From UBA2336 sp031395485 (GTDB lineage: Bacteria; Bacteroidota; Bacteroidia; Cytophagales; Cyclobacteriaceae): 64,000 nucleotides of DNA. This document shows positions 45,901 to 54,900 of this stretch, one piece after another. Where the stretch lies: positions 186,001-250,000 of the forward strand of contig JANNUS010000009.1 of NCBI GenBank assembly GCA_031395485.1. Direction: 5' to 3'. Under the pieces are notes generated by a model. That model was given only the letters and a program-made list of their open reading frames with translations, searched no databases and was not told the origin of the DNA. How positions within the stretch are numbered: the stretch's first letter is position 1; each line of letters starts with the position of its first letter. A program made the position numbers and the translations under genes.

Positions 45901-46349
45901 TTAAAAACTATTGTGGGAGTCTGTGTGTCGCCTGTGGTGAAACTTACATTTTGTGGTGCTGCTATGTCAGCATTGCCCGATCCTTCTACGCACGATATTT
46001 CTACAAAAATTACAGTGTTAGAAGGAAGTATGCTGTTGGGTGTAATAGAAATAATTCTATTGGTCACGCCATCATCAAAAACAGCATTGAATGGGATATT
46101 TGCCCCAGCCGCGTTGTCTCTCTTTAATGTAATTAAGGCATCAACATTAGCGTCTGTGATATTGGTATTATCGCAGCGGTCGAGATCCTCATTTGAAGAT
46201 ATAGTAATGACAATATTTTCGGCAACACCTACTGCAGCATTTAAGGGGCTGAATGTTAAGGTAGGTTGCGCCCATACCGCCACAGAAAAAGTAACAAGCA
46301 GTATTGTTAAAAATGGAATGCGCGAAAGTTTAGAGGAAAATTTTTTCAT
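39972..46349 (-). CDS. Large T9SS-exported Ig-like/IPT/PKD surface protein
   Basis: A protein of 2125 residues: signal peptide (1-27, ending VAVWAQ), then six Big_5 (SbsA-type) Ig-like domains, residues about 28-712, in an alternating A-B pattern (A: ITLKLTNAVGANIPF; B: LVELKLTSDAGAPEPF). An IPT/TIG-like domain (about 712-800), further Ig-like parts and two PKD-like domains (YAWTFGDGQDS about 1460, FTWDFGDGSP about 1550) follow. A jelly-roll/MAM-like segment (about 1610-1800), a cysteine-free Omp28/thioredoxin-like module (about 1800-2020) and a T9SS type A sorting domain (SLFPNPANHAVTIQL to the end) complete it. It is exported through T9SS and attached to the cell surface. It is last in an operon, 9 bases after the lipoprotein gene. 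Confidence 0.92.
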   Translation of the reverse strand: MKKFSSKLSRIPFLTILLVTFSVAVWAQPTLTFSPLNAAVGVAENIVITISSNEDLDRCDNTNITDANVDALITLKRDNAAGANIPFNAVFDDGVTNRIISITPNSILPSNTVIFVEISCVEGSGNADIAAPQNVSFTTGDTQTPTIVFNPLNTATGVSVSGNLTITFDEAVRRTNDAAITAGDLLTLVELKLTSDAGAPEPFTASIDGTNRIITVNPTSNLASTTVYYLEINPVEDATDHATTAANITFTTADVLPPVLTFTPLNSATGVLETADITISFNEAIRRASDDVNLDDATIDARITLKLTNAVGANIPFDATINGGDNLVTINPTAILPSNTVIYVAIVGVEDASNNLISPDPTSITFTTGDTQPPTIVFNPLNTATGVSVSGNLTITFDEAVRKTDDAAITAGDLLTLVELKLTSDGGAPEPFTASIDGTNRIITVNPTSNLASTTVYYLEINPVEDITDHATTATNITFTTADVLPPVLTFTPLNSATGVLETADVTISFNEAIRRASDDVNLDDATIDARITLKLTNAFGANIPFDATINVGDNLVTINPTATLPGNTVIYVAIVGVEDASNNLISPDPTSITFTTGDTQPPSVVFNPLNSATNFSAVGNITLTFNEAIRKTDNSAILAADIEGGLVELKLTNNGGAPVPFTATINGANTIITINPNATLASNQVYYVEMNIVEDGANNATTASSITFTTETRPSITSFAPGSTCIGDNVTITGLRFEGTGNPVTGTATPTVTINGVAISALNIVSHNATQVVFTVPPTATTGPITVRNNNSDLVSANSASDLTVYPAIDQTLAVTPATLSPAQNTSVNVLIDNAQNGFTYDLTLTAAPAPFVAFHTLTLPDIAHQATGTGVDLILNTSEGADPDFTHIGDYDYEINVSRTGCTTKTLNATSPPITLTVASLAANVFATSTSICAGNSSILIGQTSGGTGFYQFSWSGPNSFTDNSSSPTIFPAHPAGTGWYVLTLTDNSANEAKDSVFITTNPSFAVSFQPVGGAPSVQTEYTNQNQLFELNGSPSQLISAGATFSGPGVVALSDSNKYYFNPQLAANGVHTITYSFNNGTCVNSTTLNFRVSSTFISNLDPFYCENAGASGDLTLSGSGSTYLTTYYPTYTFTRFRFLKYTYDAGLGYYVFNYYDSTIQPQLEPLYRPNPGGQPNMYRLNVTELVANHGIEPPNAYYYIAVFGADASKLALPLTYPGYVDEAILYNYFRVVPLGLPPNILGITDRQNVCSNATSIPLTQSVGGYTINSFAIPPPYAAAISGNTFNPGHASLTGTAFNDIPLTVTLNYDDYNGCTNTVSRNFNWVKKPAAPTAPNVEYCQITTGLPGSFTIDATRNGPATNPYWYELDPNSNPTTPVLDSINFRGFVAPAITGLVPLVKTFFVTQNNKGCEGDVTPVDITIKAAPNATFIVPSICDNRVFTFTGPLDVTLTPYTTYAWTFGDGQDSVLTDNNLVDYNYGVDASLKPAFSVGLTVTNSLGCINNSVNTAQVNPNPKPDFTHRFVCDLDLTEFNATSTIPGSQFTWDFGDGSPLVGPGAFQNTTHQFNNAGTGVGDYTVKVTATTPQTCFNTDSTTVTILDFLTHTTLNPYDMASLGGGDGLWKLNDIAGNSTWNFILPTAPDTVMRKFTTPAWVTNGAGDYNPGEESVINSPCFDISGVERPVISMDFIMKSDRDGLVLEWSKNGGVNWAPLGGINSGSNWFNASVVVGNSIIGWAGNSRDLADNLVDRDTLVQVRRALDNIGPLSQTDRQNVRFRMAFKSNLDVEDEGFGFNNLRIESRNRISLVENFTNENDPDFDANDTGFKTFDPIETATLQYHLGYPGNDDNYPVNTADPSARAAFYGIPLTDQYLPRGYVDGASGGGGNFSNLGWATTRIAKQGLKTSPYKLTAITLASTDLSYLKVSVTVDAEVGIPGNERPILHIAAVEKTVNTIKNNEFVVRKLIPSAIGTMLTTPMVQGTTITIVDSVRLENPLIDVTDLALIAFVQDENTREVYQAILNLTPGPLPDPGSITGIENPAYADKISLFPNPANHAVTIQLPAAVTKNTPVAMFDTYGRTVYQNTLSVGEQTKSINTTDMTGGVYIMQIGTPDGGVARRKIMVVHP
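44545..45918 (-). repeat. Tandem duplication of a 687-bp coding unit
   Basis: Two copies (44545-45231 and 45232-45918) match closely along their full length, with a constant offset of 687 bases (229 codons). Each encodes one A-B pair of Big_5 Ig-like domains. The phase is kept, so the duplication adds a domain pair in frame. More diverged units flank both sides. It looks like recent expansion by unequal recombination. Confidence 0.85.
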
Positions 46350-46358
46350 ATCACCGTC

Positions 46359-47696
46359 TTAATTTTTTAGTTCACCGTTAGCATCTACCTTCATTAAAAA
46401 GATAGAACTATAATCACCCAAATTATTTGTACCGCAAATCAGTAGGCTACCATCGCTTGCTTCGGTAACCGCGCTAATGGTTTCATCACCGGCTCCGCCA
46501 TACGTTTTCGACCACACTAAATTGCCTAAGAAGTTTACTTTAATAAGTAAAATATCTTCACCGCCTTTTCCTTTGTCGGGGTTGGTGGTAAATGAACCGG
46601 CCAGTAAAAAACCTCCATCTTTTGTAGCGGTAATAGCTTCGCCAGTATCTACTATCGATGAAAAGTTTTTATTTATATCGAGCGAATCGGGTTTAAAAGA
46701 TTCAATACCATCGAAGTATCGATCACTACCGGGTATAATATTACCATTGGTAAAAACGCGGAAAAAAAACACATTTCCTTCTGAGCCATCGGTTGATTCA
46801 CTATAGGTACCCACAACGCCATAGCCTACTTCCGGTGAATTGGCGGGCTGCATATCGCTGGCAATAAATGATTGTGTTGTGGTAGCACCAATGCTGTTGT
46901 TATTATCAATGCCAGCTCCTTCAGCGGCATACGGAATTGTAATATAGGAAGATGTAAAATCACCTTGAATATCGAGTACCGAAGTAGCCCACAAAATATG
47001 ATCATCGTAGTAGTGAACAGATTTTGAATTCGCGAATGTGTTGCCTAGCAGATCGTACGTTTTAAACCAGGCACTATCAAATGCATTATCAACAGCAAAT
47101 AACATTTGTTTCTCGGGTGCTGCCTGCTGATTAATAATACCTTCTTTAAACGAACCTAAAAAAACAATGCCATCGTTGGTCAGGTTTACCGTGCCGCCAA
47201 AATAATCTGTTTTTACAGGATTGGCTCCGGATATAGGCCTTTTATCGCTGATGTATAACTTACCTACTTCATCCATGGTGCTATTGAGTATAAGAATACG
47301 CATAGAGGATATGGTTACGTTGGCGGCTTGTTCGGCCGTTGGGTCGGTATAGATGCTGTCACCAATTATGATGTAACCCGTTAGCGTTCCGTTATCAATA
47401 TATTTAAAGGCTTTTCCGGAGCCTCCGTTATAGAAATGAAAATCACCAACGCGGTTACCATTTTTATCGACTTCCAGCAACACGGTTTGGGTATAGGTAG
47501 TATCTTCAAGTTCTACAGTTCTATTACCAAGAATCATGTAACCACCCGGAATTATTTCAATATCCGTGGCCTCCATACTGTAGGCTTCATCGAATTGTGT
47601 AACAAAGGTATTTCGTTTGGCTAGGCTTGCATCGTCCAGGTTATTGCAGGCAGCAAAGGCTGTCAGTAGTATCGTAAAAAATAGGAGGGTTCTCAT
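46359..47696 (-). CDS. Hypothetical lipoprotein with repeated beta-strand (propeller-like) motifs
   Basis: A protein of 445 residues. A lipoprotein signal (LLFFTILLTAFAACNN) places the lipid-bearing Cys near residue 16. The C-terminal part repeats a strand pattern seen in secreted beta-propeller proteins (GGFLLAGSFTTNPDKG, LVWSKTYGGAGDETISAV, GSLLICGTNNLGDYSSIFLMKVD). The function is unknown, perhaps a surface scaffold. It overlaps the barrel protein gene by 4 bases and ends 9 bases before the large adhesin-like gene. Confidence 0.8.
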   Translation of the reverse strand: MRTLLFFTILLTAFAACNNLDDASLAKRNTFVTQFDEAYSMEATDIEIIPGGYMILGNRTVELEDTTYTQTVLLEVDKNGNRVGDFHFYNGGSGKAFKYIDNGTLTGYIIIGDSIYTDPTAEQAANVTISSMRILILNSTMDEVGKLYISDKRPISGANPVKTDYFGGTVNLTNDGIVFLGSFKEGIINQQAAPEKQMLFAVDNAFDSAWFKTYDLLGNTFANSKSVHYYDDHILWATSVLDIQGDFTSSYITIPYAAEGAGIDNNNSIGATTTQSFIASDMQPANSPEVGYGVVGTYSESTDGSEGNVFFFRVFTNGNIIPGSDRYFDGIESFKPDSLDINKNFSSIVDTGEAITATKDGGFLLAGSFTTNPDKGKGGEDILLIKVNFLGNLVWSKTYGGAGDETISAVTEASDGSLLICGTNNLGDYSSIFLMKVDANGELKN

Positions 47697-48769
47697 TTTT
47701 TCTTTCTAAGTTTTTTAGGATTAAAAATATCTAGCACATAGGAGATGTTAGCGCTAAAGGCTCCCATTTTAAATACAGGATCGGCATAGGAATAATCCCA
47801 AAGTAATTTTTGGTTTTTAAAGGCGGTTTCGGGTGAGCTAACATTTGTAATGCCGTGCACATAGCGAATGTCTGCTACAAACAACCCGGAAGCCACTTTT
47901 ATTTTAATACCGGTTGAAACCAGGGCGCTGATATTTATTTTTTCTCGTTCAATATCTACACCGGCTTCGGGTATGGCGGAGTTGTTTTCGCGCGTACGCT
48001 CACCGGTTATTTTCGAGCCTATTAAATATTCTACCATAACCCCGGCCGATACAAAGGGTTTATATTTCTGGTGAAGTCTTGAAGTAGTTTTTAGGTACGC
48101 ATACTCAATGCTAAGCGGTAAACTTAACCAGCGTTGCGCTTCAATTCCAACAAACTCGCTCGACAACGGATTGCCCGTGTCAATGTCAATTCCCCGATTT
48201 ACTTTTTCATTAATCTGATAGCGGTGTTGTGTGTACATTAACTCGCCATGCAGGGTTATTTTTTTAAAGAGTGGCAAATCGGCAGCGGCTGCAAGTTGAA
48301 TACCAAATAAAGGTTTAAATCCGCTTCCCGATTCAAGGTCAACAGCTGCTACATTTTCAACGACACTCGGGCGACTGAAATTTCCGCCAAGTTTAAATCC
48401 AATTCTATAGATAGGGTCTTTTCTAAACGTATTGTAGAGCGCCACAAACTCGGCTGGGTCAACCTGTGGATTTGGTACAAAATAGGGGTCTGTACGTTTA
48501 AGATTTAGCATGGCTTCATCCGCCTTGGCCGATTCTTCCAGGTAGATATAACTCAGGCAAAGTATTTTGTATCCTTCAACCTTAAGCTGGCTTTCATCTT
48601 TGGTAAAACCGCTTTCTAAACAAGCTTGTAATTGGCTTTCTATTTCGTGCAATCGCCCTTGCTCATACGTAGCCCGGGCAAGCCGCAGGGTTTGTGCGCA
48701 GGTAGCGGTTTGGCTGAAGGATTTGGCACTAATAAAAACAAAAAGGCAAAAAAGGTAGAGTCTTCTCAT
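47693..48769 (-). CDS. Outer-membrane beta-barrel protein with N-terminal helical repeat domain
   Basis: A protein of 358 residues. A signal peptide (MRRLYLFCLFVFISAKSFSQ) is followed by a TPR-like helical part (LRLARATYEQGRLHEIESQLQAC, ESAKADEAMLNLKRTDP). From about residue 125 it has alternating strands typical of PorT-like barrels (IGFKLGGNFSRPSV, KITLHGELMYTQHRYQIN, SADIRYVHGI). The last residues (ISYVLDIFNPKKLRKKK) carry a basic tail instead of a terminal aromatic residue. As the first gene of an operon with a lipoprotein and a T9SS substrate, it may help anchor or display that substrate. Confidence 0.82.
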   Translation of the reverse strand: MRRLYLFCLFVFISAKSFSQTATCAQTLRLARATYEQGRLHEIESQLQACLESGFTKDESQLKVEGYKILCLSYIYLEESAKADEAMLNLKRTDPYFVPNPQVDPAEFVALYNTFRKDPIYRIGFKLGGNFSRPSVVENVAAVDLESGSGFKPLFGIQLAAAADLPLFKKITLHGELMYTQHRYQINEKVNRGIDIDTGNPLSSEFVGIEAQRWLSLPLSIEYAYLKTTSRLHQKYKPFVSAGVMVEYLIGSKITGERTRENNSAIPEAGVDIEREKINISALVSTGIKIKVASGLFVADIRYVHGITNVSSPETAFKNQKLLWDYSYADPVFKMGAFSANISYVLDIFNPKKLRKKK

Positions 48770-48910
48770 TAATTTTTATTTAGGTCTTTACAAAAATGCA
48801 CTTTTTTCAATATTAGTAACCCCTTGCGGGGGAAATTAGCGCGTATTTTGCGAAGTCAAGTTAGCTAATTCTAGAAGTACTTCTTTTTTTTTGATGCACC
48901 TTTTTAAATA

Positions 48911-48939
48911 AAAAAACCACCGATTTGGTGGTTTTTTTT
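48911..48939 (-). terminator. Strong intrinsic terminator after the giant surface-protein gene
   Basis: AAAAAACCACC (48911-48921) pairs with GGTGGTTTTTT (48927 onward) around a 5-base loop, giving T-runs on both strands. It lies 19 bases beyond the stop of the giant gene (48958), on the side its transcript ends. It separates this gene from the three-gene operon starting at 48769. Confidence 0.85.
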
Positions 48940-48957
48940 CAGGTTATGGGGTTACTA

Positions 48958-51900
48958 TTACCGATGTACCACCATTACTTTTCTTCTGGCCATGTTGCCA
49001 TCGGGGGTGCTAATTTGAATAATGTAAACGCCACCCGCTAATTCGTTCGTATTTACCACTTTGTTTTGCTCACCCGTTGTAAATGCGCTTTCATAAACCA
49101 ATCTTCCATAGGTATCAAACATGGCTACCGGGGTGGTTTTGTTAACAGCTGACGGCAATTGAATATTTACTTCTCTGTTTGCCGGATTCGGATAGAGGTG
49201 AATCTTCTTCGCATAGTCAGGATCTTCGATACCCGTTACCAGGGTTGGGTCTGGCAATAGCCCACTGATGGCGGTTTGGTATATCTCTTTCGTTATTTCA
49301 TTTTGCAAGAATACAACCACCGCAAGGTCATCATTGGCACCGTATAGTTTTGTTAAATCGGGGCTCCACTCAAACGGGCCAAACGATCGGGGTTGATCTT
49401 TCAGCAGAGGCGTATCGAACCGTGTACCCAATGCCGAGGGCACCATCTTCTTCATCACATATTCAAAGTTAGTTTCGCCTGTCACCACCATATTTTGATC
49501 GGCAATATCCGGAAGATCGGTTTTAGCTGTGGAGGCTTCTACAAACGCAATGTGTAAAATGGTTGTGTCTTCGGGCAGATTAGCTTTGGCCGTTACCAGC
49601 ACACTTACCTCGAAGGCGCCACTGGGCAACGCGTTGGTGGTTATTTGAATAGCGGCATCGGCTAACTGAAGGGTACGCTCGTTAAACTTTGCTAATCCCC
49701 ACTCCGAAAAATATTTTTTCTGCGGATCGTTTGACCGGCTACCATCTAAACGGGCCAACGGTGTTTCACCCACATTGTAGAAGAGTGCCCGGGCACCAGG
49801 GTCGGCTGGGTAATCAGCGTTAAACGGATCGAGCCCGGGGAAACCAACATGGTAATTAATTTTAACGACATCAGCGCCATTGGTAAACTGGGCTTGCGTA
49901 TTAAGATAATTGTTTTCTCTATTCTCAACATTGGTACCGCTAATGGCTAACGGATTTCCAACGTTGGTAAAGTTTTCTACTAAAATTGTTCGGGTGCGCT
50001 CGCCTACGCGGAAGTTGTCGAATGCAAAACCAAGCTGAGCTGAACCTGGTATACTTGCCAATGCAAATCGGAATATAACATGTGTACGCAAACCTGTAGG
50101 TAAGTCGGGACTTAATGTATGTTGTGAATGGAATATTGAATCAAGTGTTGTTGACCATCCAAATTCGCCCGATGAAATGTTTGTAGCGTTGTCTAATTGA
50201 TCGCCCGGGCTTGATGCTAAGCCAGACTCATTATACCAGTTATTTCCCGTATCGTTAAGACCACCTACGCGATACCATTTTTTTAAGGGGTCTGCAATGT
50301 TAAACGTGTCGGTAGAAAACTCTAACGCAACACCGTCATTCCCTCCCATATAAGCCACTTGGTCAAAGCCTACCTTCGGGCGTGCAAGATTGCTTAGGTC
50401 ATACGAAGGTGAGTACAAGAAGGAAACTTCTCCTGCGTTATAATTACCGTTGAGGTTTGTAGCCCACACATTGTTACTCGTACTAAATGGTGCCTCGGTA
50501 AAATCAACAGAGACATTATCGGTAGCTGAAGGAACACCTCTTTCCCAACTTGAAGCCAATGGGTTAAGGTCAGACGGCTGCCATTGATCGCTGGCCAGCG
50601 CAGACTCAAAATTATCTAAGGCTTCGGCACCCACGGCAGTTATATCGAGTGAAGGCACAATGATTACGGGGCGTTGGTAACTTATTTCGCAACCGGGCTC
50701 AACAGTTCCGCCAACCGCGAGTGTCGTTATCTGTGTTACGGCCTTAAGTGTAATAACATAATGTCCCGGTGTTGCATAGTTATAATTGTTTGCTGCTGCG
50801 TAGGTCATAGCTGCCGGGTCCGCAACAGGAGGCTCACCAAAATACCAAAGCGATGTAAGCGTATCGGATTTAGGATAACTATTGCCCGAGCTAATGCTTG
50901 TAGTGCTTCTAACATTTACAGGAGTAGCAGTAGAAATTCCATTCATCTCAAAATTTGGTGTGGGGATAACGCCTACATAAATGGGTGCGGTTACAACCGC
51001 ACTCGGGCAATTATACTGAGACTCTACATAGAATGTGACATCGTACTTTCCAAAATTATTATACTTGAAAATAACAGAATCGGGCAATGACACATTACTA
51101 GGATCGGTTGTCAGATTCCTTGTGTTTCTAGGGTTAAGCGGATCCCCCATTGTCCAGGCAGGGTTTGTTTGAGGAATGTAGCCAGCAACTGGTAAATTAT
51201 TTTGATCCAGAAACTGCGTTGTGTTCGTAAAATAAATAAAGTTGTCTTCGCAGTAACCTAATGCTGAGGCCGGCCTTCCGTTGGCGATGCCACTTATTGT
51301 GTTTGCATCAAAACCAAGAATGTTATCGGAAAGTAAAACACTATTCGCGCTAAAGCTGGCTTGTGGGTTCGGGCTAATTCTAATAACTAAATCTCCAGAA
51401 CCTTTAATGGGCGATGCATTGTCTTTATAGGTATAAACTATGCGGATGTCTTTGTAATTATTAGCAAACTGAAGAAGGCTATTCCTAAGTGCACCAGGAT
51501 CTAAAGTCGCAGTTCCATTCCCATTGTCTGTAAAACCGCCATATCGCTTTGCTGGGGTTTTGGATGAATATAGTGTGTCAGCATTATTTGAAGCATCTAC
51601 AATATCAAAGTATGCTGCCGAAATCCCCGCTGTGGCCAAAGGGTAACCGTTGATAGTAATATCCGACCCATTTTGACAAAAGATTGGTGTTCCGAGAGGC
51701 CATGTTAAAGGGTTCGGTCGTAATGGATCAGCGATATCGTAGCCCGAAATATCGAGGAGGTCAATTTCTACAACTGGAATTGCGGGTATAAAAATTTCTA
51801 TCTCCTGCCGAATTGGGATTTGAACTGTAGCATCCGCAGTGCTTCTAAATTTACCCGTGAACTCGACCAATCCAAGTGAACCTCCTTTAAAATACTTGCG

Positions 51901-54900
51901 ACCTTCGGGCGTAAAGGCATCAAAATATTTGTAAGGATCAAGGGTTGAACTTAACGGCATTAAAACTCCGTAGTACCAATAGTATGATCTGTAGAACTCA
52001 CTCAACGCAATATTTTCGGTTGAGTCTTTCTTTTCAGGAATCTGTTGTACTAAATTTTGCCAGGCAGGCCCAAACATAATTTGTGAAGTAGGTGTGTTTA
52101 AAGCCATGTTAGCGGAATCGAAGGCTGTAACTCTTGCAGGGATATTTGCAAAGAGTTCAATCATATTATAACCGGCTTTAAAATATCGGCTTATTGTATC
52201 AGCCGGATTTAACGCTGTGGTAAACGGTGCCGGTGGCAGGCTAAGTAAATAATTAGGATTCGTTATGAAATCCTTTGTGCCGTAGGTGGCATTTACTAGT
52301 GCCGGGATTGCCTGAGTATGATCGTATACTTCGTACAGTTCGGGCTTTGCAGAGATACAACCATTTAGGTCAACGTGTGTCATAATAATAGTAAAGGCTG
52401 AGTTTAACGGTACACCGCTCAAACTTAAAATGTCATCCGTTATACCTGTTCCACTAAAAGTGCTTGGTCCATAATCACCTTTTGGAACGGTAGGGAACAA
52501 TCTCACCGTTAATGGGCTTAACGTTGGGTTCGGATCAACATAGTTATCGGGAATTGCGGTAACGGTATTCACAATCGAGATCGGAGGATCATTAAAACTA
52601 TTAGCCGTTGTGTAACTATTATTAAAGCTTAGCGCAGCAGCTGCATTCGAAGCAATACCTGCTATAAATGCGCCATCACCCAGTGAAGCAGGGGCTAGTG
52701 GGAACGCGTTTCCTGCAAACCTGATTATACTTCCGGAAAGGTCTGGTGCACTGGCAGTAACCTTAAGATTCGATATAATCATTTTATCGTGGCTCGCATT
52801 TCCGGTATTCGTGAACCGAATTCTAAGAATGGTACTATTCACATACTGGTAAGAAAACTGACCGATATTCAACACATTAGACTGATCAAAATCTAACCCT
52901 CCGGAGGATTGCAATACGGGGGCTGTGTTAACATCGAACGTAAATCCAACGGGTAGTAGTAAGTTGAAATTCTGAACACCTCCACTAAATTCATTCCTCG
53001 CATTACTCTCTTCAATAATAATGGGATCAATAAGCGTAACGGTACTGTTAGAACATATCTGATAGATTGGTCTGTTCAAATAAATACTACTCGATGCAGC
53101 CGGTATGTCTACCGAAAAAGTTGGGCCAGCAGCCCCTACAACAAAATCGTTATTTGTAAAAGCATCCGCAATAAATCCGCCATACGGTGCTAACGTTGCT
53201 ACCGGAACGGGCGCGCCATTTTCGGCATACATCCAAACATCAAAAGTTCTGGCTACTCCACTCGGTGCAATCGTAAATGTTTCTGTATTCAGGTTAGGTG
53301 CAACCTGATCAATGGCAAACTGTCCGCGTGCTACAATCGTACCACTATAGGTATTATCACTTCCATTAATATGATTATTCGTTGGTGCTGGATTTCCCTG
53401 ATTTACGACCATATAATATGCAGTGCCCTCTTTTTGGTCGAAGCTTGCGTTAACAGATGCCCCCGTGGGTGATGGATAATACTTGTTTGAGTTGGTGCTC
53501 AGCATAACCGGTGGTTTTTTACTGGCAATTTTAAAGTACAATCCTCCATTGAAGGATATACCTCCATACAAGTTAAAACCGTCATCAGAAATACCAGTTC
53601 CTGTTCCCGTATTGGGGTCAAAAGTACCTTTCGCTATTGTTATATAGTAAACGCTATCGGGTATAAACTTATCTGGAAACGGAACTGTAAACGATAGCGG
53701 AGCAGGGTTTGATGGAGAGCCCGCTACGGGTCCTGGATAGAATCCGTTTGTTAATGGAGTAAGCTTGAGTGTATCAATCAACTGGTTGCTTGATCGTTCA
53801 TAGAGTAAAATATATTGATCGTGCGACCATACTCCAACATTGAATGTTAGCTGGATAGTGCTTTGCAATGAATCAACATTTAATGCTCCGTTGGCCGGAA
53901 CAGAACTTGCTAATATTGGGGGGTTTGTAGAAGCAAATGAGAACTGAGTTCCAATAACATTTGCAGAGGAACTACCAGCCGTAGTTAAAATACTGGCATT
54001 CGTTTGAGTATAATACCCACCATCCCTCAATTGCGGTGTAAGCTCTGGTGTACTAATGTTTGCTGTCGCATCCACATCAACAACCAGGAAGTATGTTAGG
54101 GGCGTTGATTGAGTTCGGTTTCTCAGTGATCGATAACTGCCAGGAGGGAATGTTACCGTAACCATATCTCTCGAACCCACGGTGACCATTCCGGGAGACT
54201 GCCCCTCAACAACGGTTGTTCCAACAATTGTTGTTACGTTATTAGAGGTTGAGTATGCGCCAACAGCCGACTCAAAAACCTTAAAGTTTTTAAAAATGGT
54301 AGTACTGGAAGTTTTAAAAGGAGTATCAAAAATAATAGAAAAACCTTTTAGGTCGGGCTCTGCCGCTGTAGCGTATGTTGGGAAAATATCAAACCCAAAA
54401 ATAACGATGTTCGATGTGCCACCTTTTAAACTGTTGGTACCGATTACTCCATTGGCAGGGTTTTGAGGTGCTATGGCTGTTACATGAATAGCATCAACAA
54501 CTTCACTTCTTTCAGAAGTACCCCAGGGTTCGTTATTACTATTTAATCCATTTGCAAGAATGGTGAGTGTCCCCAACCCGGAATTTCCATATTGCATTCC
54601 TGTTAAATTTAAAATACCATTATTGAATACAAATGTAAACGGAGCCAGATTTTGGAATGGGCTTGCAGCTGCTGATACACCAGCAGAATAATTGAAGTCC
54701 GTATCAATGACGGCATACAAGTCGCGTGCATGCACAATACCAGTACTTCCGCCAGTGCTAGCTCCAGGCGAACCGTCTATAGGCTCCAGTATACCAGCGT
54801 AATCGGAGGGCTGTGTTACAAAATCCAAACTGGTAGCAATAACTTGTAATCTATTGATGGCACCGATTGAACCTGTTTGTATGGATGTTGCTGCCGGAGG

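Noticed and set aside
44545..45918. Possible CRISPR or satellite array
   Set aside because: The repeat units are 687 bp, in frame, and encode Ig-like domains; no short repeats with unique spacers are present.
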